From: Bilabrum cf. latius
Lineage: Eukaryota; Bigyra: Bicosoecida; Bigyra; Bicosoecida
Direction of reading: 5' to 3'
NCBI GenBank assembly: GCA_965178125.1
Contig: OZ237743.1
Span: forward strand, 868,001-932,000
Length of the DNA: 64,000 bases
Numbering within the stretch: the stretch's first letter is position 1; each line of letters begins with the position of its first letter. Positions 22,611 to 33,153 of this stretch are shown here, one piece after another. Position numbers and translations under genes: made by a program. The notes below the pieces were generated by a model. That model was not told the DNA's origin, ran no database searches, and worked only from the letters and a program-made list of their open reading frames with translations.

Positions 22611-23655
22611 CTGACTTACTAGCAGCACCATCCTACGATACGGGGCCTACAGGCCGATAGCTCGATACCGTGAACGCCGTATTCTTGTGCAGCTGCTCCA
22701 CCAGGTATCGCAGCAGGCCCTGGCAGATCTCCTGGGTGGGGCACGCCTTGCAGATCCATGGGTGCTTGACCACGGCGGCTGCTTCCAGCCGGCGCATCGG
22801 GTCCACCTGCAGCAGCCCCTCGATCAGCTGCCTGAAATGAACTGCGTGTGGATCGATCTTGATCTTGGAGGCCTTGAGATGCCTGGACCAGAACACGTCC
22901 ATCTCCGCCTTGCTCCCCCGCTTGATGCAGCTGAACCAAGGGTCCTCGTCTGATGCTACACGGCACGGCGGTCTGCCGACCACGAGGATAAATAACAGCA
23001 CCCCGAGGGACCACATGTCCGCCTTGGCTGGATTGTGCTCCTTTTTCTCGAATGCCTCCGGGGCCGCGTAGGCGCGAGTGCCGCCCCGGTGTTTGGTCGG
23101 CCGCGGCCGCTGATCGGAGCCATGAGTTGGCATACAGTGCGATAAGCCACCGATTCTTGCACCGTACTCCTCGTCGATGCGGATGACTTCCAATTTCAGG
23201 TCTTTGTGAGCAATTTGCCTCCGATGGAAGTCCCTCACAGCAAGAAGAATCTGTCGTGCCAAATGTATGCTCAAGCCTGTCGTTCCCAAGCCGCCAAAAC
23301 CCTTCACGATATCGAACAGATTGAAGCGCTAGTGCGGACCAAAAATCATCGTTCTGATTTCCCCGTCGGCTCGTGAGCGCTTCAACGAAACAGGAGGCAA
23401 CGGTACACGCTGGACAACGTGGCGATGACTTCCTACTCCGCTGCAAACAAGGTCCACCTTCTAGAGCGTGACTGCTCCCGCCCTCTGTGCTCTTAAATAT
23501 TCGAAATACTACGGTGATTGTCCCGGACAGCTACGCTGGCACCCTCCAGAGGATAATGCAGCATCGATTGTTGCCACTGTGAGCACTGTGACCCCCCACC
23601 CTATGATTTCCTGATTTGGAAAAGTCCATCGCTACTCCAGGCGTCTTTGGCTCAT
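22276..23655 (-). CDS. Pseudokinase-like protein, copy D (459 aa)
   Basis: The frame runs from ATG at 23653-23655 to TGA at 22276-22278 with several in-frame TAG codons. It has the same N-lobe as copy A (SQRRLEQRWTFPNQEI start, then DGEIRTMIFGPHQRF) and the shared C-lobe with HKDLKLEV and GGL in place of DFG, so it should lack normal catalysis. The tail reads through TAG into nine EEHAAG-type octapeptides and ends VPHDDG. Many A/D differences are at third codon positions (for example GTG/GTT, GGA/GGT), which suggests that both proteins have been kept by selection. At the codon for residue 40, copy D has CAG (23536-23538) where copy A has TAG. It is divergently arranged with DRC1, 238 bp away. 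Confidence 0.75.
22367..22575. repeat. 24-bp minisatellite, nine units, in frame
   Basis: Nine GCATGCTCCTC-containing units are spaced 24 bp apart, against six in copy C. On minus they encode EEHAAGAE, EEHAAGVV and one EEHAAWDV. All units stay in the reading frame of copy D, which enters the array only if the upstream TAG is read as sense. Confidence 0.9.
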
Positions 23656-23893
23656 GGATTCGCTTGTCTTTTTGCCAAAGTGCTGGCTCGTATTGATGGC
23701 AGGAGGCTAGTGCTACCCAGTAGCCTACTAGTAGGCCTAGGGTGAAGGTTCGTCAAATCCGGATTGGAGCCGCCGAACCGGAACCCTCGCGAACCGCCAA
23801 CGGACATCGCGGCTCGCACGCGAGGCAGCAGAAGTCCCGAATCCTCCGTTCCGTAGCGGACCAATCTGATCACATATTTAGTCAACAACCGTT
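23656..23893. promoter_or_regulatory. Divergent promoter region, pseudokinase D / DRC1
   Basis: The 238 bp between two start codons facing away from each other must hold both promoters. A short imperfect palindrome, AGCCTACTAGTAGGC, sits at about 23722-23736. I see no clear TATA box. Inference from arrangement only. Confidence 0.4.
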
Positions 23894-26530
23894 ATGTCTG
23901 AGGCAGCGTCGGGAGCCGGAGCATCCGAATCCAAACAGGCCGAACCGATGGATGCACACAGCGGCATGCTCGACGAACACGGGGACGAAAGCAAAATTAG
24001 TTCAGGCGAAGGAGATGATATCGATGCTGAGTTTGGAGACGGGGGTGATCGGGAGCCAGGAGACGAGGCTGGGGAGGCAGCAGGTAACGATGGGCTTGGC
24101 GAGCAAGACGATCGACCCGCCGCCGAGAAACTGGCAGAGAGCTTGGCGAGGCTGGACAGAAGAAAGGCGAGAGGTATTGGGCACGTAACAGAAGTTAGAC
24201 TAGAAGCCGATCGGCGGGAAGCGCAGAGACGGCTTGAGGAGGCCGAGCGCCGCCAGGACAGGCTGTGGCGCTTGCAGGACGAAGCGGTTGCAAGCGGCAA
24301 GGCAAACGCCGCTGTTGAGATGCGATGGAATGACTTGGGCGACTACAACATGCCCAAGGAATTGCACAAGGAAATCCTGCAGCAGAAGGCCGCGTGTCGC
24401 GCCATCATCCTGAGCAAGGACAGCCTGATCCGCGAGTTCATGGCGGAGCTCAAGGCCAAGGACGAGGAGTACGTCAAGACGCTGCAGCAGCAGAAAGAGG
24501 AGGTCGACGAGCTCCTTGCTCGGATGGACGCCCAGTACAGGGACCTCAGCGAGGGCTACGAGGCGGAGCTGGCGTCGATCGAGGACGCCTTCAGGAGGGA
24601 GCGGCAGCAGCTAATGGGGAGGCAGAGGGGGGAGATGGAAGGGCTCTTCAAGCAGTACCAGCAGGCTGAGCAGCAGTACACGGAGGAGAGACTGGCGGCC
24701 GAGAAGCAGTACGCCCAGGATCTGGACAGGTTGCAGGCGAATGACGCGGAAGAGTACGCGAGACTCAAGATCAGGCTAGAGACGGACGTGCAGACGCTCG
24801 AGCAGCAGCTGGCGGTCATGCGTGCCATGTACATGCTCAACACGGAGAAGCTAGACTACAACTACCGGGTGCTCATCGAGCGAGACGCAGACAACGAGAA
24901 GAGTGCCGCCCAGCAGAAGGAAAAGGTCAAGAAGCTCGAGGCGGCGCTGACGAGGGTCAGGGAGGAGTACCGCAAGGCGGACCAGAGGCACAGGCAGAGG
25001 AACACGCAGCTCACGGCGGAATACCAGCGCATCACCAAGCAGTACAAGGACCTGCAAACGAAGGCAGGGCACTTCGCCGCCACTGACGCCGCCAAGTTCA
25101 GGCAGGTGTGGAAGATGCACAGCGAGGAGGCCAACCGCATGCTTGACAGGCTCCTGGAGGCTGACAGGGTCATCACCGAGCAGGTGCTGGGCTGGGAGTG
25201 GACCCCGCCGGAGGGCAGGCCAGATGCCACCACGACCCCCGCGCCCGTCGTGGGACTCGGCGCGACGGGGTCTCAGGCCCCTAGCGCGTCTGCCATGCTT
25301 GAGTCCTCTACTCACGGGACTGCTGCTGGGGCAGGCAGCGCCGCCGACCCGTCCCAGACGGGGGCGTCGCTGGGCGGCACTGCGGGCGGTGCCGTGGGCC
25401 TGATGACCGGCTCCCATGGGATGGGGACTACCTCCACTATGTCTGGAGCTGGCGGTCCCGCATGGCTCTCCGCCGTATGTTCCCTGGTTACCTCCACCCC
25501 GGAGGACGACGCGAGGCTGCTGGAAGCCGCTCGGGCCCGCGCCGAAGAGGCAGACGGCGACGAGGCGCTGCGGATCGTTGTGGAGGCGGAGCGGGAGAGG
25601 GAGGGCAGGGCGGTCTTGCGGGAGATCCTGCAGTGCGTCGTGCGGGAGTCCAGCTTTCTGGTGCAGGGACCCGATGCGGGGGAACTGGGGGTGGTGGAGC
25701 GTGCCGAGCGGATTCTGCAGGCGCTGGGGGTGGCCGGGCCCGCTGACCTGGAGGAGCTCAGAGGGTACTTTGTGAGCGGGGGAGAGGACGATGAGGAGGA
25801 CGGGGGAGGTGAGGAGGAGGAGGGAGAGGAGGAGGAGGAGGACGAGACTGGGGGCGGGGGCGGCTCGGCTGCGGGGGCCAAGCTCGATGGAGGGTCCAGG
25901 TCCAGGGCCTCCCTGGGCGCGAGCGAAAGCAAGGCCAGCGGGTCTACCGGTGGATTGGGCGTGCCCTCCAGCGGGGCGGGGGGCGGAAGCGCCGCCGCGG
26001 CGGACCGCAAGCGCAGGACGGGGCTTCTGTCCGTGACCGCGGAGGAGGTCGTGGGCACTTTGCGGCGCTTCGTGGATGCGCGCAACCGCAGGAGGCAGCA
26101 GGCCGCCCAGCTGGCCGCGGGCAAGGGTGACACGAGGGGGGACGGGGACAGTGACGTGCCGGCGGCTGCCTCTGCTACTGCGCAAGAGCTGTTGCGGACG
26201 GGAGGTGGCGGCGACGGTGCAGGTGCGGAGAAGGGCAGCATCGAAGCAGCCGCGGCGCAGGCCAAGTGGGCCGAGAGCGAGTACTGGAACCGGCTCGCTG
26301 CCACGGTGCCGCCGAGGACCGCGAGGGTGTGGGGCGCGCTGGAGGAGTCTCTGTAGAAGTACAACAAAATCTTGTCGAGCCGGGCGGAGCTTTTGGACGA
26401 CGTAGCTACGCTAAGGAAGCAGAACGCGCAGCTGAGGGGGCTAGTGTCCAACTACGTGCGGTCGGACGTGAACCAGGAGCTGCAGGTGGCGCCGGCAGCA
26501 ACGCTGAAGCTCCCTGCGGTGTAGGGATGA
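23894..26530 (+). CDS. DRC1: Dynein regulatory complex protein 1 (878 aa)
   Basis: The intronless frame runs from ATG at 23894 to TGA at 26528-26530. DRC1 is a coiled-coil subunit of the nexin-dynein regulatory complex, which links outer doublet microtubules in motile cilia. The N-terminal 80 residues are acidic. The conserved DRC1 coiled-coil block follows (LHKEILQQKAACRAIILSKD, then KAKDEEYVKTLQQQKEEVDE), and the long coil continues to about residue 430. An Ala/Gly/acidic linker comes next. The conserved C-terminal helix starts at LEESL and continues, through the TAG at 26354-26356, as KYNKILSSRAELLDDV...LRKQNAQLRGLV. This is the known DRC1 ending pattern, where the equivalent residue lies mid-helix. 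A second TAG (26522) is followed by one Gly codon and TGA. The protein is somewhat longer than animal and algal DRC1 because of the linker. Confidence 0.93.
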
Positions 26531-26679
26531 CCATGACAGCAAATTGAATATATTTTTTTGTACCATGGCATTTGCTCAGCAGGAGTCACCTTGCGATCAT
26601 TGCAGAGCCGCCGGTGTGTGTGCTTGCGACCGCCTAGGCCGAGGCGAGCACTTCGCTAAAACTCACTGATAGCGAAACC

Positions 26680-29600
26680 ATGAGCGACTGGACTGCTCAT
26701 GCTCTTGAGCTTGTGGCAAATAAGAAGTTTAAAGCTCTTCTCTCTCTGGTCTAGGCCAACACAACCAAGTCAGACGAGAAGGACGGCTGCGCACAGGATT
26801 CACCATCGCTCCGAGCTTGCGTGGAAGCCATGACACAGGCCCTTCAGAGAAGCGCAGCAAATGATGCCGAACAGATGGTAGCAAGGGCTGTGGATAGGTC
26901 GAGGTCCAGGAGCACCGGTTAGCCAGCCTTCCGTTCAAGCGAAGCAAGCATGTCTCTGCTTGCAAGCATTTCCACGGTTCTCACGGAAGTGTACGATTTA
27001 GAAGCACCTCTAGAGTCGATTACCAGCTCAACTATTAAACTGATTCTTACTACAGTTGACTTTACGCTCAATTTGGTTTCCGAGTACGAGCCAGATGCAG
27101 GTATGCTTGCGCTCGTGCATTTCGCCCAATCTCCCAAGTGGCCGGCGCAAGAACTGCTTGCAGACATGTTGGCGAACGACAACTTGGATGCTCGAGCTTG
27201 GCTTGGGATATACTGCACGGCTGCCCCATGCCTGAATGACGGACAAGCTGCAGTTGCCATGCTCATCGCAGTTGTGAGCAGCTGCTCGAATTCAGAGGAC
27301 TGCAGGGACGCTGCTCGATCCCTACTTGACCTGCACTGCGCCGCAATTCGGCATCGCGAGCACCAGGCAGGCCTACTGGATAGCGGGAGATCAGGCTCAG
27401 AGATCCAGCAATTCCTCATCCATGTGGTGGATGCCTGCGTGCGGGTTGCCCAGGTCAAGACGTGCGCTACTCGGGGCATCGACCACGAATGCGAAGAGTA
27501 CCAGGACGTGTAGGAGGTGTGGGATGCAGCGCTTGGGTTTGCGATGAAGGGCGAAGGAGGCAGCAGTGCTGTCTCTGGTGGTGCGGCCCGATCGTCGGCC
27601 TCGACAAGCCAAGGTAGTCGGGGCGCTACAGGCGACAAGAGACCGCGCAAGAGGGCGAGAAGCTCCACAGAAGCAGACGACGACGAAGAAGAAAGTTCAA
27701 CAGGCAAGTCAAAGCAAAACTCAGCGTCAATCCCAGCGGCGTCAAAGAAGCGGCGAAGAGCCTCCAAGGCGAAGAAGGGAAAGCAGGACCAAGCAGACCC
27801 AGCCCGCCCCCAGGCTCCAACCAAGCGGATTCTCCCCAGGGCACTCACCACCTTGCTCGCAGACGGGAATGACTCCTGCTGGCGGCTGGCCAACTGCATG
27901 CTAGCGGCGGTGCACGAGTCCATCAAGGCATCCAACGGCGTGGTATAGACGAGCACCCCTGCCTCCAACGGAGGGGCTTCGTCGGGCGGCGCTGTGGAAG
28001 TGGGCCTGGAAGCCCTCATGCAGCCGTGTGAGGGACCGGGCGACGTGGTCCAGGCGATCAAATTCCTCGTGTCAAGCCTACTGAGCGCGCACGCCCTGCG
28101 TCACACTGACCAGTATCGCATCACCTGCGCCCTGCTGCGCCGTCTGCAGGCACCTGCAGCCAAGCGCCAGCTCGAGTCCTTTGACGATGGCAGGGAGATG
28201 CAGGAAGGCGCCCCCGCTCTGGCGGCAGCCAAGGACGCCGTGCTTCAGGCGCTGCAGGCCCTCATGGTCGAGGCGGTTCCCCCAACGCGCGCCCGCAAGC
28301 ACCGCAAGCACACGGCACTCCTGGCAGCCGACTTGCTCGAGCCGGTTGAGCTGGTGAATTTCCTCTAGGCCAGACTCAGCTGCGAGCCATCAGAAGAGCT
28401 GCGGGAGGAGTTCATCGAAATCATCGCCGGACTGCTTCCTTTCGACCCGCACGGGGAAAAAGCCCTTCTGTTCGGTGAGGACTTCAGCCGAGTCGGTGAA
28501 TCTCGAGCGGCCTAGGGAGCACCTGGTGCATCGCAGGGCCGGGGTGTCTCTGACTCCAGTACTCCCGTCGCTGCAGATCTGCCTAAATCATCCAGGGAAC
28601 AAGCGGTGGCATACCAGAACAGGAGCGCTTCCATTGACCTGTACCCTAGGCTGCTGGCTCTGGGCGGCGGGCGGCTCCTCAGCGAGTAGCAAGGGCAGGC
28701 TGTGCTCCAGTCAATCATCTTCGAGCACGGCCAGCTGGATCGCGCGGCCAGGGTACGGCGCGCCTGTCTACAGGTTGTGGACGACTGCACCGCCACAGAC
28801 GTGCTGGATGGGGCGCATGGTGGCAGCGGCCTTGCCGACCTACCTGCAGTGCAGCTAGATGTATCTCTGGCCCATCTCCTGGAAGAGATGAAGGACTCAT
28901 CCGCAGTTGTCCGTGATGGGTGCGCCTCAATCCTCACACGCATCGGGTTCGCCTCAGTAGTGGCTGCTTTGTGTACCCGTGAGAAGCTCGACCCGACCGC
29001 AAGGGAACTCAGGAACTGCTTCCTCCCCGCGCCAATGAGGACCGGCCTGCACCCCTCACACCCCAGAGCTGCCAAGTTCGAGCGTGTCTTCAGCGAGCTG
29101 AGGCGCCTGATGCAGGACCTCGCTGTCATCGCCCGCACGCCGCACTCCGACAAGAACGTGCGTGATGGCTGCTTGCGGGTGCTGGAGGAGGCAACCGCAG
29201 TCAGCGCGCTCATCGAAGCTGGGCCAGAAGCCCTAGCGCACTGGCACGCCACGTCTGCCCTCGAGGACCGCAGGATGGGCGATGCTGCCGATGGACAGGA
29301 GGAACAGCCGACTGGCTTCGAAGACGATGGTGGCGGGCACACCATCGAGGTTGAGTCAACGGGCCGCGGATTCCTAGCCCAGATCCATAAGGCAATTCGG
29401 GCAGCCGCGCATCACGACAGCATGCAGCTTGGCAGCGACAACCCAGCCGAGCTGCCAGGCCAGCTCCAGCTCCAGGTGACCCAAGGCGCTTCCCCATCGC
29501 CGCCCAGCCCATCTGGAGCTAGCGCTAGTACGCCCGACGAAGATGCATCGAGTGCTATAGCGGAGGTCCCCCTTAAGGTCCTATCAGGACTTGCGCGCCT

Positions 29601-29724
29601 GAAGCTGCTGGGCATGCCTACCGCAGCCACGGTGGGCGCCAAGCTGGTGCCGCTGGTGGGGCAGGACCTGAAGCCCTTGCTGGATGCTGCCCTGGTGGTC
29701 GCTTTCTGCCCGCAACAGGAGTGA
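26680..29724 (+). CDS. Nuclear-type all-helical protein of unknown function (1,014 aa)
   Basis: ATG at 26680 opens a frame that stays free of TAA and TGA to TGA at 29722-29724. It crosses seven TAG codons (about 26752, 26920, 27511, 27946, 28366, 28513 and 28687). The N-terminal 280 residues look like stacked amphipathic helices of ARM/HEAT type (TIKLILTTVDFTLNLV, AAVAMLIAVVSSCSN). A basic linker follows with two likely nuclear localisation signals (DKRPRKRARS and KKRRRASKAKKGK). The second half is again helical (VVRDGCASILTRIGFASVV, NVRDGCLRVLEE). No family is recognised. The layout would suit a scaffold in a chromatin, DNA-repair or RNA-processing complex, but that is inference. Confidence 0.7.
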
Positions 29725-29925
29725 CTGGACAACAGCGTGCCGCCACGTTCACCAGGCCTGCGAGGGTATAGGTGTCCCGGGCGAGGGATCCTCAGACGCC
29801 TATCGACGGACGCTCCAGGCCCGAGGCGAGTCCGCAGTGGGTCTTCGCAGCCTTCGTCTTGCATCAAGCGTGCGTTTGAAGGAGTTTGCAGCTTTCGTTT
29901 TGTATCAAGCGTGCGTTTCTCTGCA

Positions 29926-31257
29926 TCACCGTTTGCCCGCCACTATCTCTAGGGGCTTCCCGGCTCTGAATCCGATGCCTTGCAGCCATCGAAAGGCAGT
30001 CGGGGCGTCATTCTCTGCCTTGGGCGCCTTGCCCTTCGACGCCTTTACGCCCCTTAGCTCAATGCAGCCATCGTGCAGACCAAGCCAAACCGTCTTGCTT
30101 TTCTTGTGCAGCAGCAGCGCGGGCACACTGGCGTCTCGTAGCAATTCCCACGCCTCTTTCGCTACCACAGGGTCGCTACACTCGCAATACGGCTCTGGTG
30201 GTGGTGGGAATTCCTGCAGAAGTGCACCAAAGTCTACAGGAGCAGTATCATGCCCTTCTGCATCTGTATTCTCCTCTTCTCCGCTCCTCCGCCCAGCGGT
30301 CCCCTGTTCGTGCGGCTGCCCCTCTGCCCACCCAGGGGGATACCTCACTGCGGTCACCGTGACTCGCACCGTGCTGTCGCCCTTGCCCGGTGCCCGCAGA
30401 TCAAAGACGGTCTTGATCATGCCATCGTGACCCCTCCACCTGCGGATGAATTCATCGAGGCCAAGGTCGGCAGTGCCACCATGATCACTTGCGCCCTTAC
30501 CATCAGCATCCCCACCTTTCGCGGCCGGCGCGATGATGCCGTCTTCCGGCGTGGTCTTTCGGGTCCAGGTGACCGCCGCTTCGTCTTGATCCATGGCAGA
30601 GGGCAGCTCACCGTGCTCCAGCAAGTGGTTCATCACAGACCCCGTCAGTGATCCGCCTGCCTCCGCCAAGCGCGGCCTCAGTGTCGAATGGGTGTCGAAT
30701 GGTGTCAATGGTACTTCAGCCTGTCGTACAACCGAGCCTTTGTCAAAGACTTCTGGATGAATCATGCAGACCGACACCCCCGCGATCCTGTCCCCAGATA
30801 GCAAGGTGCCGGCAATCGGCGAGGCGCCGCGATGCCGAGGCAGCAGCGATGGATGCATGTTAATTGATCCTAGTCTCAGCAAACGCAGCAGGCTCTTCGG
30901 AATAAAGTACCCAAAACTAACTACAACGCCAATGTCGTACTTGTAGCCCCCATTTGCGCCAGCGAGCGGATCCATCTCTCGCAACCACCTCCCGAGCTTC
31001 CGAGTGCCACTGGGAATCTCGATTGATCTCAAGCCTAACTCGCTAGCTGCCATTTGTACTGGCGTAGTTTCAACTACTCGGCCACCAAACCGCTATCGTG
31101 GAGCCGGGCAGAGGACATCAATTTCTAACTAGTTCAATTGCTACAGCTTGCGTAGGCTTGGCACAGCAACATCGTCAGTTCCCATGAACAACACGCGCAT
31201 ATTCTCAATACTCCTGGATGCAGAGCTGGACAAGCACCTCCTCAATATTCTCTGCAT
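29926..31257 (-). CDS. MTFMT: Mitochondrial methionyl-tRNA formyltransferase (443 aa)
   Basis: The intronless frame runs from ATG at 31255-31257 to TGA at 29926-29928. The enzyme formylates initiator Met-tRNA with 10-formyl-tetrahydrofolate for mitochondrial translation. An Arg/Ser-rich presequence (MQRILRRCLSSSASRS) precedes the Rossmann-like core (MRVLFMGTDDVAVPSL). The catalytic signature is complete: the Asn and His in INMHPSLLPRHRG and the Asp in FDKGSV. Three TAG codons lie between the first strand and VVETTPVQMAA, a region that is variable in the family. The C-terminal domain (tRNA-binding barrel) is recognisable but carries low-complexity inserts. The first exon region is copied at 13824-13970. 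Confidence 0.9.
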
Positions 31258-31591
31258 AACGAATGGCGGTACACACGCCAGCCAGTGTCTCAGTGGACGG
31301 TGCATCCGGGGAACCTTGGGATCCACGGCACCATGCACTGCAGGTGCAGTTCGGACCGCTTGTGTTGTGTTTGTACCCAGCAAAACACATTAATAATGCT
31401 CCAGCGGGCACTATGGCGAGGCTGTACACAAATTCAGCGATGGAAGGCAACGTTGGCAAGCAAGCTTCAGCCGACAGACCCTTCGTTACAGGCTTTCAAG
31501 TCGCGAGGGTGAGGCAGTCCGTGCTAGTCGCATGTAAACCTAGATTTGAAAAACCGAAGAACCTCTTATTTATGTTTTGACAGATTTGAGC

Positions 31592-32527
31592 ATGGGCCGC
31601 AGGGGAAACTGCATCCTCCACTCAGTTGAGCTGCCAGAAGGATCGGCGAAAGGAATCGCCGTGTGCATCCATGGAGCTCCTGGATCAGTCCGAGATTTCC
31701 GTCACGTATCTCCAAGACTAATGAGTAGAGGAATCGCTGTAGTAAGGTGTAATCTACCTGGTCACGCGGGCAGCACGCCTCACTAGTCATTCCTTCCTAG
31801 TCCAAGCGCATACGCGGCAGACATGGAGCAACTGCTCGGGCATGTGCGGGCGCAGCACTCGGGGCAGCTGGGTTCAGTCCCTGCTGCTGTTGTGTCCCAC
31901 TCACTGGGCGGGGCTGTTGCCCTTCAGCTACTGCACCGCTCCGTGGAGACCAGGCAAGCGGCAATGTCAGGCAGTGCAACACCGGCACTGGATTCCCGTG
32001 GTCAAGCTGTGGGCCCGCAGGCAGGAGGGCAGGCGAGCAGCATTACGGGTCAGCTATTTCATGCAGGCGTTTTTCTATCGTCCGTCGGCTTGTCGCCTCA
32101 CCGGGGCATCTAGCCGTACCAGGTGGTTCGAGCACTCGGGCATATGCTCGACTGGCCCCTCCTGGGGCGGGTCCTGATTGCACCCGGGCTGCGATCCATC
32201 TTCGTGCACATGCTTGGGTTTTCACCGTCTTTGACAGTTGCCGAGGCAGACGTGTCCCATCGGCGGGTGGTGCTCGTTGATTTCGAGGAGCAGCGGAGGG
32301 CCGCAGCTGCGATCGGGGCATCCGGGCGATTTCCGGCCGGGAGCTTGCAGTGCCTGTACGCCACGGACGATCACCTGATGGAGATCGATGTGTTGGAAGG
32401 ACTGGAGCATGCACTTGGAGCGAAAGGCACGCAATTTTCGAAGGGAGGCCACCACGCGCCAGTGAGAACGCAGCACGCAGACGTGACTGCGGATGCAGTA
32501 CTTGAGGCCATTTCCAGTGTTAGTTAA
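31592..32527 (+). CDS. Alpha/beta-hydrolase fold protein (311 aa)
   Basis: The frame runs from ATG at 31592 to TAA at 32525-32527 and contains two TAG codons, at about 31784 and 32111. The features of the fold are in order: oxyanion-hole motif VCIHGAPGS, a second strand ending NLPGHAGS, the nucleophile elbow VSHSLGG (Ser in SxSxG context), a probable acid in YATDDHLME, and the histidine in KGGHHAP near the C terminus. These suit an esterase, lipase or acyl hydrolase. The substrate cannot be inferred. Just before the ATG, TTTTGACAG could be a splice acceptor, so a short 5' exon is possible. Confidence 0.75.
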
Positions 32528-33153
32528 CGCGAGTTGTATATCAAGCAGCTATTGGCTGAGCACATTCATTTGGCCAAAGCGTCTTTATCCGTGGACGGAC
32601 AGGCATGCAGTTTCAGAGGGACGATCGAAACTGCAGTTTTGCGGGCGTCACACGGGGCCAAGTTTGAAAGATGAAGACACGATCGAGGCCGAAACGAACC
32701 GTGTGGTCCCGTGGCACACTTCAACGTAATTTGAACAGCACATCTTCTCATCTAACTTGGCAATATATACAAGTATTACTATTATGGTGAGATTGGACGT
32801 AGTTGTGCGTATCGTTTTGCCCTTCGGCAGCGACGATACGTCTTGCAGTTGGCTGACGTACTTCAATCACTCACAAGAGCCTTAACTAAACCGAATTAAG
32901 AGACGTGATGCGACGCAATGAGTTCTATTCATTGTTTTGAATCATATGAATTAGTGTGGAAACGAAAGGAACTTCTCTATTTGGCTCCATTGGGGCCACG
33001 TCAGCGCCGTGCGGCAATCATATGAGAACCTTGCCCTGAATCTCTTGCCGTTCACCGCAGTCTTGGCTTGTTAGCTCAGCGCTTCAGCTAGTTGGTGCCT
33101 CAAAATTGAATGAAGGGTCAAATCCCGAGCCAACGTCGGCGGTAGATCTCGCA
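32528..33153. other. Spacer of about 625 bp, no gene seen
   Basis: AT-richer sequence separates the hydrolase and ATP-grasp genes and contains TATA-like runs near 32762. A possible splice acceptor (CACCGCAG) near 33060 leaves room for a 5' exon of the next gene, but no exon with an ATG could be joined convincingly. Confidence 0.4.

Noticed and set aside
10323-23655. The kinase-like repeats as a mobile element
   Set aside because: No transposase, reverse transcriptase, terminal repeats or target-site duplications are visible; the pattern fits tandem gene duplication and conversion.
24851-26451. Two long minus-strand frames (444 and 379 codons) opposite DRC1
   Set aside because: They are Ser/Pro-rich mirrors of the Ala/Gly/Glu-rich DRC1 coding strand; DRC1 is certain by its conserved coiled coil.
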